A DNA stretch of 64,000 bases from Firmicutes bacterium AF25-13AC (GTDB lineage Bacteria > Bacillota > Clostridia > Lachnospirales > Lachnospiraceae), in contig QUFP01000009.1 of assembly GCA_003478935.1 (NCBI GenBank), forward strand, positions 55,214-119,213, in the 5' to 3' direction. Shown in pieces: positions 17,885 through 27,450 of the stretch. Every line of letters begins with the position of its first letter. Position 1 is the stretch's first letter. The translations under genes were made by a program, and so were the position numbers. A model generated the notes under the pieces. The model did not search any database. It was not told where the DNA came from and worked only from the letters and a program-made list of their open reading frames with translations.

Positions 17885-18547
17885 TCAATCAATCTGTGTC
17901 TTCCAGTTTGGCGTGCGTGCTGCCTCAAAGCACATATGAATCTGCTCTATGTTATTCTTTTCTTCTGCTAATTTTAATTTAGAAGTTTCCTCTTCAGAAA
18001 AATAACGACTCTCGGATGTTTCAATATTTTCCTCAAAAGATCCACCTACAACACTGCAAAGAGCAAATACCTTGCAGACTTTCCACGCATAGACTGGCTG
18101 GTTATGCTTTTCTCGATCCTGAATAGCAATTACAGTATCGACAGTGACATCAAGACCAGATTCTTCTTTGACCTCTTTAATAATATTGTCATGCACAGAT
18201 ACATCCACATCAACCCAGCCGCCTGGAAGAGACCATGTACCATTATTTTCTTTTACAAGAAGAATTTTTCCATCTTGAAATACTGCGGCGCGCGTGTCTA
18301 ACTTTGGTGTCTGGTATCCTGTCTCACTGCAAAAAAGATCGACAACTTTTTCCTTTGAAATGCCTGAATGCAGACTGATCATCTCTGCGGCAATATCACG
18401 AATCTGCTCATAACGCTCTCTGTCATAAACATCTTTTCCGTAGGTAAGACCTGCCTGAGCAATGGCCTGTAATTTTACTGCCCAATCAAGCCAAGGGCTT
18501 GTCTTTGATTCTTTTAAAGTTTCATTCTTATTGTTCTCGTTCTGCAT
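17885..18547 (-). CDS. NUDIX hydrolase with N-terminal helical domain
   Basis: 220 aa. Residues about 18-75 match the NUDIX-associated N-terminal helical domain (WLDWAVKLQAIAQAGLTYGK). The catalytic domain follows, with a Nudix box at about 109-131 (GGWVDVDVSVHDNIIKEV then KEESG). A good start is ATG 18547. This two-domain architecture is common in Firmicutes; the activity is on a nucleotide-sugar or ADP-ribose-like substrate (inferred). It lies just upstream of the lyase gene on the same strand, but the function gives no clear link. Confidence 0.88.
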   Translation of the reverse strand: MQNENNKNETLKESKTSPWLDWAVKLQAIAQAGLTYGKDVYDRERYEQIRDIAAEMISLHSGISKEKVVDLFCSETGYQTPKLDTRAAVFQDGKILLVKENNGTWSLPGGWVDVDVSVHDNIIKEVKEESGLDVTVDTVIAIQDREKHNQPVYAWKVCKVFALCSVVGGSFEENIETSESRYFSEEETSKLKLAEEKNNIEQIHMCFEAARTPNWKTQID

Positions 18548-18704
18548 ATTTGTTTCCTTCCTATCGTTTCGCTATAATTTTCATTATCAAATTTGAATCT
18601 GACAGTTTTATTTGCAATGAATCTGCTCTATCAGTCTTTTTATTATAATCCAAAAATTTGCTTGCTGCATCCACAAAAATATCATTTTATATTTATTATT
18701 TTTC

Positions 18705-18735
18705 TTGACTCTACAATGGATATATAGTTTATAAT
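18705..18735 (+). promoter_or_regulatory. Sigma-70-type promoter for the MATE gene
   Basis: TTGACT (18705-18710) and TATAAT (18730-18735) are 19 bases apart, 40 bases before the ATG at 18775, which has AAAGGGGG as ribosome site. Confidence 0.65.
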
Positions 18736-18774
18736 AAAGCGAAACATTTTGCAAACCACAAAGGGGGCTTTCTC

Positions 18775-20112
18775 ATGGAAAAAAATCTTACCACAGGCAG
18801 CGTCTTAAAAAATATTCTCTTCTTTTCGCTGCCATATTTGTTCTCTTACTTTTTGCAGACGCTCTATGGCATGGCAGATCTTTTCATCATCGGTCAGTTT
18901 GAAGGTGTCGCCGCAACCACAGCTGTCTCAATCGGAAGTCAGGTCATGCACATGCTAACCGTCATGATCGTCGGCCTTGCCATGGGCACAACAGTCAGCA
19001 TTGCACAGGCAATCGGTGCAAATAAAAAGGATGATGCCGCTGCCGCCACCGGAAACACGGTCACTTTATTTTTGATCTTATCTGTCTGCCTGACTGGCGC
19101 ACTGTTATGCGTAATCCGTCCGATTACCATGATCATGTCCGTACCAGAAGAAGCCGTTTCTGGCACTATCGCTTACCTTACAATCTGCTTTATCGGCATT
19201 CCTTTTATCACAGCATACAACATTATCAGTTCCATTTTCCGCGGAATGGGTGACTCAAAAAGTCCAATGTATTTCATCGCTGTTGCCTGTGTGGCAAACA
19301 TCATTCTTGACTACATTTTCATTGGACTATGCCACTTTGGTCCAGCTGGCGCGGCACTCGGTACAACTGTCTCTCAGGCTATCAGCGTTATCGTTTCTCT
19401 TTTTGTAATTGTAAAACGCAAAACTGGAATCTCATTAAAGCCATCCGATTTTCGCCCGAAGCGCAATGTTTGCGGCACAATCTTAAAGATCGGAATCCCA
19501 ATCGCCTGCCAGGATGGTTTGATTCAGATTGCATTTATTATTATTACCATCATTGCAAACAAGCGTGGTCTGACCGATTCCGCCGCCGTCGGCATTGTTG
19601 AGAAGGTAATCAGCTTCTTGTTTTTGGTGCCATCCTCGATGCTCTCTACTGTCTCTGCACTTGGTGCTCAAAACATCGGTGCCGGAAAGCCAGAGCGTGC
19701 CAAACTTACACTTCGCTATGCAATCTTTATCACGGCTGGGTTTGGTCTGATTGTGGCTATTATCATCCAATTTATCGCAGAGCCAGTGGTTGGTCTGTTC
19801 ACTACCGATAATGGTGTAATTCTCGCAGGAGGTCAATATCTTCGCGGCTACATATGGGACTGCATGTTTGCCGGTATTCACTTTAGCTTCAGCGGTTATT
19901 TCTGTGCATGCCAGAAGTCGATTCTTTCCTTCATTCACAATATTATCGCCATCTCACTGGTATGTGTTCCTGGTGTATACCTGACGTCAAAGCTGTTCTC
20001 GAATACACTATTTCCTATGGGACTCGCAACTGCAACTGGTTCTCTGTTGTCTGTAATCATCTGCGTTATTGCATTTTTGATTCTTACAAGGAAAGAAAAA
20101 CACATTGCATAA
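18775..20112 (+). CDS. MATE family efflux transporter
   Basis: 445 aa with about 12 membrane helices and the MATE pattern near the start (LFFSLPYLFSYFLQTLYGMADLFIIGQ). Its second half repeats the first (MLSTVSALGAQNIGAGKPERA). These are Na+- or H+-coupled exporters for cationic drugs or metabolites at the cytoplasmic membrane. It has its own promoter and a terminator at 20175-20210, so it is a single-gene unit. It is one of three MATE genes in the window. Confidence 0.93.
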   Translation: MEKNLTTGSVLKNILFFSLPYLFSYFLQTLYGMADLFIIGQFEGVAATTAVSIGSQVMHMLTVMIVGLAMGTTVSIAQAIGANKKDDAAAATGNTVTLFLILSVCLTGALLCVIRPITMIMSVPEEAVSGTIAYLTICFIGIPFITAYNIISSIFRGMGDSKSPMYFIAVACVANIILDYIFIGLCHFGPAGAALGTTVSQAISVIVSLFVIVKRKTGISLKPSDFRPKRNVCGTILKIGIPIACQDGLIQIAFIIITIIANKRGLTDSAAVGIVEKVISFLFLVPSSMLSTVSALGAQNIGAGKPERAKLTLRYAIFITAGFGLIVAIIIQFIAEPVVGLFTTDNGVILAGGQYLRGYIWDCMFAGIHFSFSGYFCACQKSILSFIHNIIAISLVCVPGVYLTSKLFSNTLFPMGLATATGSLLSVIICVIAFLILTRKEKHIA

Positions 20113-20174
20113 CATACAAACAACGATGCAGCAAAATAAAAAATTTAAAGATAAAAAAAATGAGAAAAACGAAC

Positions 20175-20210
20175 AGAGCCATCGAAGACTGCGACATCCT
20201 CGATGGCTCT
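20175..20210 (+). terminator. Hairpin after the MATE gene, bidirectional
   Basis: AGAGCCATCGA pairs exactly with TCGATGGCTCT. It lies between the converging MATE and AGCS genes and may serve both. Confidence 0.7.
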
Positions 20211-20241
20211 AAATAGTTGCAAAAATTTTATTTTCTATTTT

Positions 20242-21705
20242 TTAATTTTCTGCTGCATCCTTGATGCTTGCACTTGATTTTTTATTTGCCATTTTCTGAT
20301 CTGTATATACCTCAAAGAAACGTTTTGTCTCTTTTACTACAACACCGCTTAGTGCAAAAAGTGCAATCATATTCGGAAGTGCCATAAGACCATTAAAAAT
20401 ATCTGCAATCGTCCATACTGCTGCTACTGTCATGTACGGTCCAATAAATACAGCCAAGATGTACAGCCAGCGATAAATTTTAATCTTCTTTTCATCTTTT
20501 CCTGTCAGATATTCAAGGCAGCGCTCGCCATAATAATCCCATCCAAGAATCGTTGTGAACGCAAAGAATACAAGACAGATCATCAAAATTGCTGCGCAGA
20601 ACTGATTGGAAAATGGAAGACCATTCTGGAATGCATAAGTTGTTACCTGAACGCCCTCAAGTCCTTCTACCTGCCATGCGCCTGTGATAACTACTGACAA
20701 TCCAGTAAGTGTACAGATTACAATCGTATCAATGAAGGTTCCTGTCATGCTGACAAGGCCCTGACGGACTGGCTCCTTTGTCTGTGCTGCCGCTGCTGCA
20801 ATCGGTGCACTTCCAAGACCTGCCTCATTTGAGAAAATACCTCTAGCAACACCATTTTGCATTGCAACGAGCATACTTCCAACAACACCGCCTGTCACGG
20901 CCTTTGGATTAAATGCGGCCTGAACGATCGTAACAATTGCCTGCGGTACTTCCTTAATATTGCACAGAACAAGTGCCAACGCAAAAATAAAATAAATAAT
21001 CGCCATAAATGGAACAACAACCTGACTGACGCTTGCGATTCGCTTTACACCACCGATAATAACGGCAGCAACGCAAAATGTCAGAACGAGGGATGCAATA
21101 ACAACAACCCAGGAATAGGTTCCAAGACCAGGAATTGTTACAGCGAAAGATTTATCTGGATCAAAAAATCCTACAACTGCACTTGAGATACCATTGACCT
21201 GACTGAAAGTTCCAATACCAAAAAGGCCAACACAGGCACCAAAGAAAGCGAAAATCTTAGCGAGCCATTTCCAGTTTTTTCCCATTCCTTTTTCGATATA
21301 ATAGAATGGTCCGCCAAGACTATGACCACTCTCATCAACGACACGATATTTTACAGCCAGTAAGCCCTCGGAATATTTTGTTGCCATTCCAAGAAAAGCT
21401 GCCATAATCATCCAAAAAAGAGCACCTGGACCTCCGGCACATACAGCCGTTGCTACACCTACAATATTTCCAGTTCCAATAGTTGCACTTAGTGCAGTAC
21501 AAAGTGCAGCGAAACTGCTGATTTCGCCTTCACCTTCTTCCTCATTTTGAACCATCCATTTTAAAGCAAGCCCTAGTTTTCGCACCTGCAAAAGTCCAAG
21601 ACGGACAGTCAGTAAAAGTCCACCTGACAAAATCAGTACCATTAGCGGCACACCCCAGACAAAATCATCAATTTGCTTCAGAACACTTTGAATTGCACTC
21701 CACAT
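20242..21705 (-). CDS. Alanine/glycine:cation symporter (AGCS family)
   Basis: 487 aa from ATG 21705, which has GGGAGAAGGA upstream. About 10-11 membrane helices. The AGCS signature is seen in CTALSATIGTGNIVGVATA, followed by GGPGALFWMIMAAFLGMATK, and in SNEAGLGSAPIAAAAA. It imports alanine or glycine with Na+ or H+. A tandem-type glycine riboswitch at 21786-21960 lies in its leader, and a consensus promoter is just beyond. This points strongly to glycine as the sensed, and probably transported, amino acid. Confidence 0.95.
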   Translation of the reverse strand: MWSAIQSVLKQIDDFVWGVPLMVLILSGGLLLTVRLGLLQVRKLGLALKWMVQNEEEGEGEISSFAALCTALSATIGTGNIVGVATAVCAGGPGALFWMIMAAFLGMATKYSEGLLAVKYRVVDESGHSLGGPFYYIEKGMGKNWKWLAKIFAFFGACVGLFGIGTFSQVNGISSAVVGFFDPDKSFAVTIPGLGTYSWVVVIASLVLTFCVAAVIIGGVKRIASVSQVVVPFMAIIYFIFALALVLCNIKEVPQAIVTIVQAAFNPKAVTGGVVGSMLVAMQNGVARGIFSNEAGLGSAPIAAAAAQTKEPVRQGLVSMTGTFIDTIVICTLTGLSVVITGAWQVEGLEGVQVTTYAFQNGLPFSNQFCAAILMICLVFFAFTTILGWDYYGERCLEYLTGKDEKKIKIYRWLYILAVFIGPYMTVAAVWTIADIFNGLMALPNMIALFALSGVVVKETKRFFEVYTDQKMANKKSSASIKDAAEN

Positions 21706-21785
21706 GTTTCCTTCTCCCATCTTTTTCTTTTGGCAGTTTTTCTGGAAACACGGGCTAAAAAAGAATACACGTACTCATTCTCTTT

Positions 21786-21960
21786 TTCTCTGTCCTTTTG
21801 CCTGAGAGATTCCTGCGCTGACGCACAATTGCACCTTCGGCCTCCGATTTTACGGATGTCTCCAGAGATACGATCCATCTGCAGTTTCTCCCTTAAAAGG
21901 TACCTGAGAGTGTTACTCCTTCGGTGGGCCGCTGCCTCTTTCCAGCAGACTTCTTCTCGT
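21786..21960 (-). ncRNA. Glycine riboswitch, two aptamer-like halves
   Basis: On the minus strand two copies of the glycine-aptamer core appear: CCCACCGAAGGAGTAACAC with CTCTCAGGTACC, then GGAGGCCGAAGGTGCAA with CTCTCAGGCAAAAGGACAGAG. CTGGAGA lies between them. These ACCGAAGG and CTCAGG(Y)A(A)AGGACAGAG blocks are diagnostic. A U-rich tract (CTTTTTTAG) follows before the AGCS start. Glycine binding normally switches expression of glycine transport or cleavage genes. Confidence 0.92.
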
Positions 21961-21977
21961 TATCACTACTGTGCTTT

Positions 21978-22007
21978 ACTATACCGCAGTGAAGTATATT
22001 CTGTCAA
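21978..22007 (-). promoter_or_regulatory. Promoter for riboswitch-AGCS transcript
   Basis: On the minus strand TTGACA (22007-22002) and TATAGT (21983-21978) are 18 bases apart, about 20 bases before the aptamer. Confidence 0.8.
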
Positions 22008-22027
22008 GTATAAAATTTAGAAACAAA

Positions 22028-22070
22028 AACCATCAGGACATGTTGATATCAATATCAAGTCTTGATGGTT
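22028..22070 (-). terminator. Rho-independent terminator of the aldo/keto reductase gene
   Basis: AACCATCAGGAC (22028-22039) pairs with GTCTTGATGGTT (22059-22070), and the minus strand continues GGTTTTTGTTT. It ends the gene at 22095. Confidence 0.75.
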
Positions 22071-22094
22071 TTCGCTGTCATTTATGATCTATTT

Positions 22095-23087
22095 TTATTT
22101 GCTGCAGATCTCGTCGATCTTTGCTCTCTCTTCTTCTGTAAATACAGGAGCATTCAGCATTCCGATGTTGTCTAAAATCTGAGCTGGCTTTGATGCACCA
22201 ATAAGAACGCTTGTGATATCGCCATCGCGAAGAATCCATGCAAGTGCCATCTGTGCAAGGCTTTCACCACGTTTCTTTGCAATCTCATTTAATGCGTTGA
22301 TCTTTGCCAATGTCTCCTCGGTGATTGCGTTCTCTTTTAAGAATCTTCCATCAGTACGAATACGGCTGTCCTGCGGAATACCATGCAGATAACGATCAGT
22401 CAGAAGACCCTGTGCCAATGGGCAGAAGGTGATAATTCCGATTCCATTCTTTGATGCATAATCCTTTAAACCATCAGTTTCAATAGTACGATCAAACATA
22501 GAGTACTTGCGCTGATTGATAATAAATGGAGTACCCATCTCTTTAAAGAGCTTTGCAATCTCAATAGTCTGCTCTTTATTATAATTGGAAATTCCAACAT
22601 AAAGAGCTTTTCCGCTTCTTACAATGCCATCAAGGGCTCTTGCTGTCTCTTCAAGTGGAGTCTCTGGATCTGGTCTGTGATGATAATAAATGTCCACATA
22701 GTCAAGTCCCATTCTCTTTAAGCTCTGATCAAGACTGGCAACTAAATATTTCTTGCTGCCCCAGTTTCCGTAAGGGCCCTCCCACATATCATAACCAGCC
22801 TTTGTTGAAATAACTAACTCGTCACGGTATGCACCAAGGCTCTTCTTTAAAATACGTCCGAAATTTTCCTCTGCTGCTCCTGGAACTGGGCCATAATTAT
22901 TTGCCAGATCAAAATGTGTGATACCATTATCAAATGCAGTTTCACACATAGCCATCATGGTATCAAAATTTCCGTTTGTACCAAAATTGTGCCATAAGCC
23001 AAGTGACACTGCCGGAAGCTTTAAACCACTTGCTCCGCAGCGATTATACTTCATGTTTTCATATCTTGTTTTTTCTGCAATATACAT
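22095..23087 (-). CDS. Aldo/keto reductase (YghZ-like)
   Basis: 330 aa from ATG 23087, after AAGGGAGAAG. It is an (alpha/beta)8 NADPH-dependent reductase. The tetrad is visible as Asp and Tyr in DLANNYGPVPG, Lys in STKAGYDMW and His in YYHHRPDPETPLEE. The insert GPYGNWGSKKYL is typical of YghZ/glyceraldehyde-3-phosphate reductase-like members. It likely detoxifies aldehydes such as methylglyoxal or glyceraldehyde derivatives. It is divergent from a MerR regulator, with a perfect palindrome in its promoter, suggesting induction by its substrate class. Confidence 0.93.
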   Translation of the reverse strand: MYIAEKTRYENMKYNRCGASGLKLPAVSLGLWHNFGTNGNFDTMMAMCETAFDNGITHFDLANNYGPVPGAAEENFGRILKKSLGAYRDELVISTKAGYDMWEGPYGNWGSKKYLVASLDQSLKRMGLDYVDIYYHHRPDPETPLEETARALDGIVRSGKALYVGISNYNKEQTIEIAKLFKEMGTPFIINQRKYSMFDRTIETDGLKDYASKNGIGIITFCPLAQGLLTDRYLHGIPQDSRIRTDGRFLKENAITEETLAKINALNEIAKKRGESLAQMALAWILRDGDITSVLIGASKPAQILDNIGMLNAPVFTEEERAKIDEICSK

Positions 23088-23137
23088 ACTTCTTCTCCCT
23101 TTCTGCATTGATTCTTTTTGAATCTTCTGATACACTT

Positions 23138-23168
23138 ACTTTATCACTTCAAGTTAACTTGAAGTCAA
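23138..23168 (-). promoter_or_regulatory. Promoter with MerR-type palindromic operator
   Basis: ACTTCAAGTTAACTTGAAGT (23146-23165) is a perfect 20-bp palindrome. It sits inside the aldo/keto reductase promoter: minus-strand TTGACT ends at 23163 and GATAAA/TAAAGT follows, giving a 17- or 19-base spacer. Operators within a stretched spacer are the hallmark of MerR activation. Confidence 0.8.
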
Positions 23169-23199
23169 GTGTTTTTATAAATTACTCAGGAGGCATTTT

Positions 23200-23688
23200 A
23201 TGACGCATTCATCAAACTCAAATGATATAATAAATGAGGCAAAAAAGACTGACCAGCCAACTTATACAATCCGACAGATTTCAAATCTATACAAACTTCC
23301 TGCTTCGACGCTTCGTTACTACGAAGATCTTGGTCTTCTGACAGATGTTGTCCACACCGCTTCTGGTGCTCGCATTTACAATCAGTCGCATATTGACCGT
23401 TTGGGCGGAATTATGTGTTTTAAACGAACTGGCCTTTCAATTGCTAAAATCCGCCAGTTTTACCTCTATGAAGAGCATATGGAAGATCATGCACACGACA
23501 TCAGCCAGATGATGATTGACCACGAGCAAGATATTTTAAATCAAATTGAGGAACTTCAAAATGATCTTGTTCATATCCGTGAAAAAGTGCGCTATTATGC
23601 CGCTGTGGAAAATGCCATTGAAAAAAATGAGCCAATTCCTGAATGGCATCAATTTTTTGCCAACGAAGATAATACGGATGAAAATTAA
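23200..23688 (+). CDS. MerR family transcriptional regulator
   Basis: 162 aa. Residues about 22-90 form the winged helix-turn-helix (YTIRQISNLYKLPASTLRYY then EDLGLL). A long coiled-coil dimerisation helix follows (about 105-140), with no metal-binding cysteine cluster. The family senses aldehydes or redox state when paired with reductases. It lies 112 bp from the divergent aldo/keto reductase and should bind the 23146-23165 palindrome to control both genes. Confidence 0.92.
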   Translation: MTHSSNSNDIINEAKKTDQPTYTIRQISNLYKLPASTLRYYEDLGLLTDVVHTASGARIYNQSHIDRLGGIMCFKRTGLSIAKIRQFYLYEEHMEDHAHDISQMMIDHEQDILNQIEELQNDLVHIREKVRYYAAVENAIEKNEPIPEWHQFFANEDNTDEN

Positions 23689-23694
23689 TTAAGC

Positions 23695-24651
23695 CTATTT
23701 GATTTCCTCTACTGTCACTCGCTTTTTGTGCCATCCATTTTGCCAAATCAGTAAATAAACATGAAAATCAAGGTCATCCTGCGCCATGGTAAACGGTTCT
23801 TCACGAAATACCTCTGCGCGGATGCCTTTTTTATTAAGTTCAAGCCTCTCTGCCTCTGCCTTTTTAAGCAGCTGACTCAGATTTTTATCTGCTTCCTTAG
23901 AAAAAGTTCGGCGCGGATATTTTTTATTTTCTTCCTTTAGACATTCAGAAATCAGCTGAGTGATTTTTTCATGTTTTTTCTTTTTTAAGAGCTTCGCAAT
24001 CTGCTTTGCAATCACTGGCTTTGGAAAGCCTTCATATAGCCTAAGCAGCTGAATCAATTCGCGGTCTTTGGCCTGCACAGCAAAAGCTTCCATCAGCTCT
24101 ATCGCCTCTGGCGCAACTTCTTTTAGATCTTCTGATCCCACACGATACTGCTTTGGCACTGCCGGATAGCTGCACGCATTCAGCGGTGGAAAATCAGCAA
24201 GACTGGCGAGCTGCCTTTCTTTTTCAGTACAGTACTCCTCACCTAGATAATGGTACTTATCACGCAGGATTGCAATCTGGTATTCTAATACACGAAGATC
24301 CTCATCGCTTTTCATCCAGAAATGACCGATTCCACTATATTCATACAGATGAACTTCTAGTTCAAGCCGTTTAAAAAAGAGCGTGACGACACATTCTCCC
24401 TGCCATACGGATAATACATATCCGTCACCGTCTTTCTGCAAGGATGCGTCCAATTCACCCTCATAATCACTTTGATAGCTTCCAGTCATTTTAACCTGAT
24501 GAAAGACAAGAAAACTTTCCACTGCATCATTCATCAGATATACAAGACGAAGCTTATCCATTAATTTTGCTGTTTCAAAAGCTTCTGGCAGGATCAGTTC
24601 AAACTGACCCTGTGCCAGAAGCTCCTGCAGCATTTCAAATGCATCCATCAT
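23695..24651 (-). CDS. Uncharacterised protein, DUF3878-like
   Basis: 318 aa, soluble, rich in charged residues. A Lys/Glu-rich helical stretch lies around 215-275 (IAKQIAKLLKKKKHEKITQL). The overall sequence resembles clostridial DUF3878 proteins, a family with no known function; the match is from memory and moderate. Its ATG at 24651 overlaps the HIT gene stop (TGATG), so it is translationally coupled to it. The coupling suggests a nucleotide-related or housekeeping role, but none can be stated. Confidence 0.7.
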   Translation of the reverse strand: MMDAFEMLQELLAQGQFELILPEAFETAKLMDKLRLVYLMNDAVESFLVFHQVKMTGSYQSDYEGELDASLQKDGDGYVLSVWQGECVVTLFFKRLELEVHLYEYSGIGHFWMKSDEDLRVLEYQIAILRDKYHYLGEEYCTEKERQLASLADFPPLNACSYPAVPKQYRVGSEDLKEVAPEAIELMEAFAVQAKDRELIQLLRLYEGFPKPVIAKQIAKLLKKKKHEKITQLISECLKEENKKYPRRTFSKEADKNLSQLLKKAEAERLELNKKGIRAEVFREEPFTMAQDDLDFHVYLLIWQNGWHKKRVTVEEIK

Positions 24652-25088
24652 CAATTGTTAGCTCCGCCTACGAGCTTTTCCTGATAACGCTTTACCATCT
24701 TTTCATACTCTTCATCAGTCAGCTTCTTCTCGCCCGGGTTCATAGCAAATACGCCACCCCACTCGTACTGATCCTTATATTTTGGAACAAGATGGAAATG
24801 CAGATGATGACCTGTATCACCGTATGCACCATAATTTACCTTGTCTGGATGGAACAGCTCATGCATTGCCTGTGCCACCTTTGCAATATCTTCCATGTAA
24901 GCAGCGCGCTCCTCTGGGGTCAGTTCAACAATCTCGCTCACATGCTTTTTATGTGCCACGATGACTCTTCCTGGATGACTCTGCTCCTTGAACAGATATA
25001 CCTTTGAAGTCTCTAACTCACAAATTTTAATTCCGAAAGCAGCAACTAGCTCACCCTCCATGCAATATGCGCAATTCTGATCTTTCAT
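24651..25088 (-). CDS. HIT family nucleotide hydrolase/transferase
   Basis: 145 aa. The HIT motif is HLHFHLVP at about 95-102 (H95, H97 and H99). A CAYC zinc-like pair near the N-terminus (residues 6-9) is common in bacterial HinT/Hit-like proteins. They hydrolyse AMP-linked phosphoramidates or dinucleotides. The ATG at 25088 follows AGGAGG. It heads a two-gene operon with the overlapping DUF3878-like gene. Confidence 0.92.
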   Translation of the reverse strand: MKDQNCAYCMEGELVAAFGIKICELETSKVYLFKEQSHPGRVIVAHKKHVSEIVELTPEERAAYMEDIAKVAQAMHELFHPDKVNYGAYGDTGHHLHFHLVPKYKDQYEWGGVFAMNPGEKKLTDEEYEKMVKRYQEKLVGGANN

Positions 25089-25164
25089 GATCTCTTATCC
25101 TCCTATTGTTTACTACAGCTTATTATACACATCATTTTTTGCTTTTGCAAATCAATAGTTGAAA

Positions 25165-27345
25165 TTATTTTAACAGCACACTAATTGCTTCCATCTCCTC
25201 GGATGGCGTGATGATTAGCTGTCTGCCCTCTACCTTTGCGGTAATAGCGGTTGGTGCATAAACTTCTGCGATCGTGTTTGGGCAGCCCTCTGGCAGATCA
25301 ATCACAAGCTTTTCTGGAACTTCGCCATGGAAAATATGCGCTGTAACAAATGCACTTTCATGCTTTCCTTCATAGAGCTTTCCTTCCTCACTCTGCACGC
25401 GGATCACTGCCTGCCAGCCAGTCAGATGGCGATCACTGCTTCCCTTATGGCTGTAAATATAACTATAACCATCGCGAATTGCTGGTGCTGCCTTTTTATA
25501 GAATGCCATTCCATCTTCGATTGCCTTCCACTGCTCTGCGCTCAGTTCAGTCACATCACCAGAGAAGCACATGCGGCCAAGAAACGTACACGCAACGGTG
25601 TAGCCGATACGCTTCACAGAATCAGTCTTTCTGATAACGGCCCAAATCTGGCTCTGTCTCGGCAAAATACTTCTGTGAAGGGATGCCGCAATGACTGGAA
25701 TTTCCTCGCACTCGTGCGCATCAGAGAAAGATGCCATGCTGCACTCACTCATCATCAGAGGCTCTAACTTATGACCGCCAGATGCACAATTTTCCAAAAT
25801 GATACCCGGAATCTCTTCCTTTACTTTACGCACAAAATTAACGGATGCCTCACGGTCGCGGCGAAGACCCTCTCCAAGTGACTCTGCACCATCACAGCCA
25901 AGGCCAATTGTATCGTTATAATCCATCTTCATGTAGTCAAAGTTGTATTTTTTCAGCTGACCAATTACCTTATCTGTTAAGTATGCAATCGCGTCTGGAT
26001 TACTCATATCAAAGAAACGGCGTTCCTTTGTCGTAAGCACCTTTCCGTCACGGTGAAGCATCAGATCCTCACGCTCGGAATAAACGTGGGATTTTGAGCC
26101 TGCGTTATCAATTTCAAACCAAATACCTGGTTTCATACCTGCCTTACGGATATCCTCACTTACTGCACCAAGACCTTCTGGAAACAAGCGATCTGAAGGA
26201 ACATAGTCTCCCATGCTGCGGCTCCAGTGTACACCTTCCTCAACAAACCAACCACAGTCAACAACAAAATATTCAAGACCCTTTCCTTTAACAGCTTCAA
26301 GGATTCCCTTAATATTTTCATGGGATGGCAATCCCCATGTGGTACAATACTCATTAAACAAGATTGGAAGATGCTGCTCACTTTCCGGTGCTGCATTTAC
26401 ATACTTCTGTGCATACTGAGTCAGTCGCTGACATGCATAATCGACGGTACTTCCTGCGCGCTCATCGCTGCTGCAAACAGTAAGAATTGCCTTCGGTGTA
26501 GTAAAAGATTCACCCGGCTGGATGGTCTTCATCCACTGTCCAAACTCACGGTCTGCAAGACCACCTGAAAATGCCATGCCATCATCTCTGCGGTAAAACT
26601 CCATCTGCCAAGAGCACTCTATCGCTAACTGCGCTGCCCATACAACACCAGCCTTTGTGTCTTCGACTGCTCCAAATGGGAAATATCCTTTGACTGGCAT
26701 GGAACCGATCTGACCGTAACGCGCTGAATTTACCTGCCAGTATGCCCATGATGGCTCAAGCTGCAAATCCTCTGCGGACTCGGTAACAAGGCGGCCTTCC
26801 TGACTCCACTTGCTGCGGATGCGGTGAAGCTTTAGACACTCAGATGCATCGGCTTCCTCGAATGGAGAGATAAGTCCAATGGAGAAGCTTGTCAGCAATT
26901 CGAGGGTGGTTGGAGCATCGTCATTATTGATTATAGTGGTTGTGCTGCCCAGCGCATACTCGCCCTTTGTCCATGTCAGTATGTGAACAAAGTGATGACC
27001 TCTGCCATCCTCAAGCCAAGTCTCGATAATTTCTTTTGTACCTTCGGTTTTATGTACCTGCTTTTCAAAGCGGCATTCGTCTACTGTCCCGCTGTTTCGC
27101 ATACTTGTACCCGGTCCGTATGCACCAGGATAAATGTCGTCTAGCAGCTTTACCTGGATGAGACTATCACCATGTAAGCATTTGCTGTCGAGCATTGCGT
27201 CAAGATTTTCTGTTAATTTTTTTTCTTTTTGAGTTGGGATCAATAACAACTCAATCTGATTATCTTCCTTCTCCAACATGTAGTATGCCGCCATATCGCC
27301 AAGTGTAAAGTGGCTATAGATGGTTGGTTTTATTCCGTTGCCCAT
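25165..27345 (-). CDS. Alpha-galactosidase, GH36
   Basis: 726 aa, the usual length of clostridial GH36 enzymes. An N-terminal beta-sandwich (to about residue 320) precedes the TIM barrel. The nucleophile Asp is in YMKMDYND, the acid/base region is MASFSDAHE, and the family block ENCASGG lies between. No signal peptide, so it acts in the cytosol on imported raffinose- or melibiose-type sugars. The start ATG 27345 has AGGAGG. It is a lone gene next to the CRISPR array, with about 100 bp between. Confidence 0.95.
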   Translation of the reverse strand: MGNGIKPTIYSHFTLGDMAAYYMLEKEDNQIELLLIPTQKEKKLTENLDAMLDSKCLHGDSLIQVKLLDDIYPGAYGPGTSMRNSGTVDECRFEKQVHKTEGTKEIIETWLEDGRGHHFVHILTWTKGEYALGSTTTIINNDDAPTTLELLTSFSIGLISPFEEADASECLKLHRIRSKWSQEGRLVTESAEDLQLEPSWAYWQVNSARYGQIGSMPVKGYFPFGAVEDTKAGVVWAAQLAIECSWQMEFYRRDDGMAFSGGLADREFGQWMKTIQPGESFTTPKAILTVCSSDERAGSTVDYACQRLTQYAQKYVNAAPESEQHLPILFNEYCTTWGLPSHENIKGILEAVKGKGLEYFVVDCGWFVEEGVHWSRSMGDYVPSDRLFPEGLGAVSEDIRKAGMKPGIWFEIDNAGSKSHVYSEREDLMLHRDGKVLTTKERRFFDMSNPDAIAYLTDKVIGQLKKYNFDYMKMDYNDTIGLGCDGAESLGEGLRRDREASVNFVRKVKEEIPGIILENCASGGHKLEPLMMSECSMASFSDAHECEEIPVIAASLHRSILPRQSQIWAVIRKTDSVKRIGYTVACTFLGRMCFSGDVTELSAEQWKAIEDGMAFYKKAAPAIRDGYSYIYSHKGSSDRHLTGWQAVIRVQSEEGKLYEGKHESAFVTAHIFHGEVPEKLVIDLPEGCPNTIAEVYAPTAITAKVEGRQLIITPSEEMEAISVLLK

Positions 27346-27450
27346 TATTTTTTTCCTCCTGCGTTTTCAAAAGATTTTTTGAATGTTTTTAAGTTTTATT
27401 TCTTGCTTTGAGTATAGCAAGATCAGACCGTTTTGTCTATCTGAAACAAT

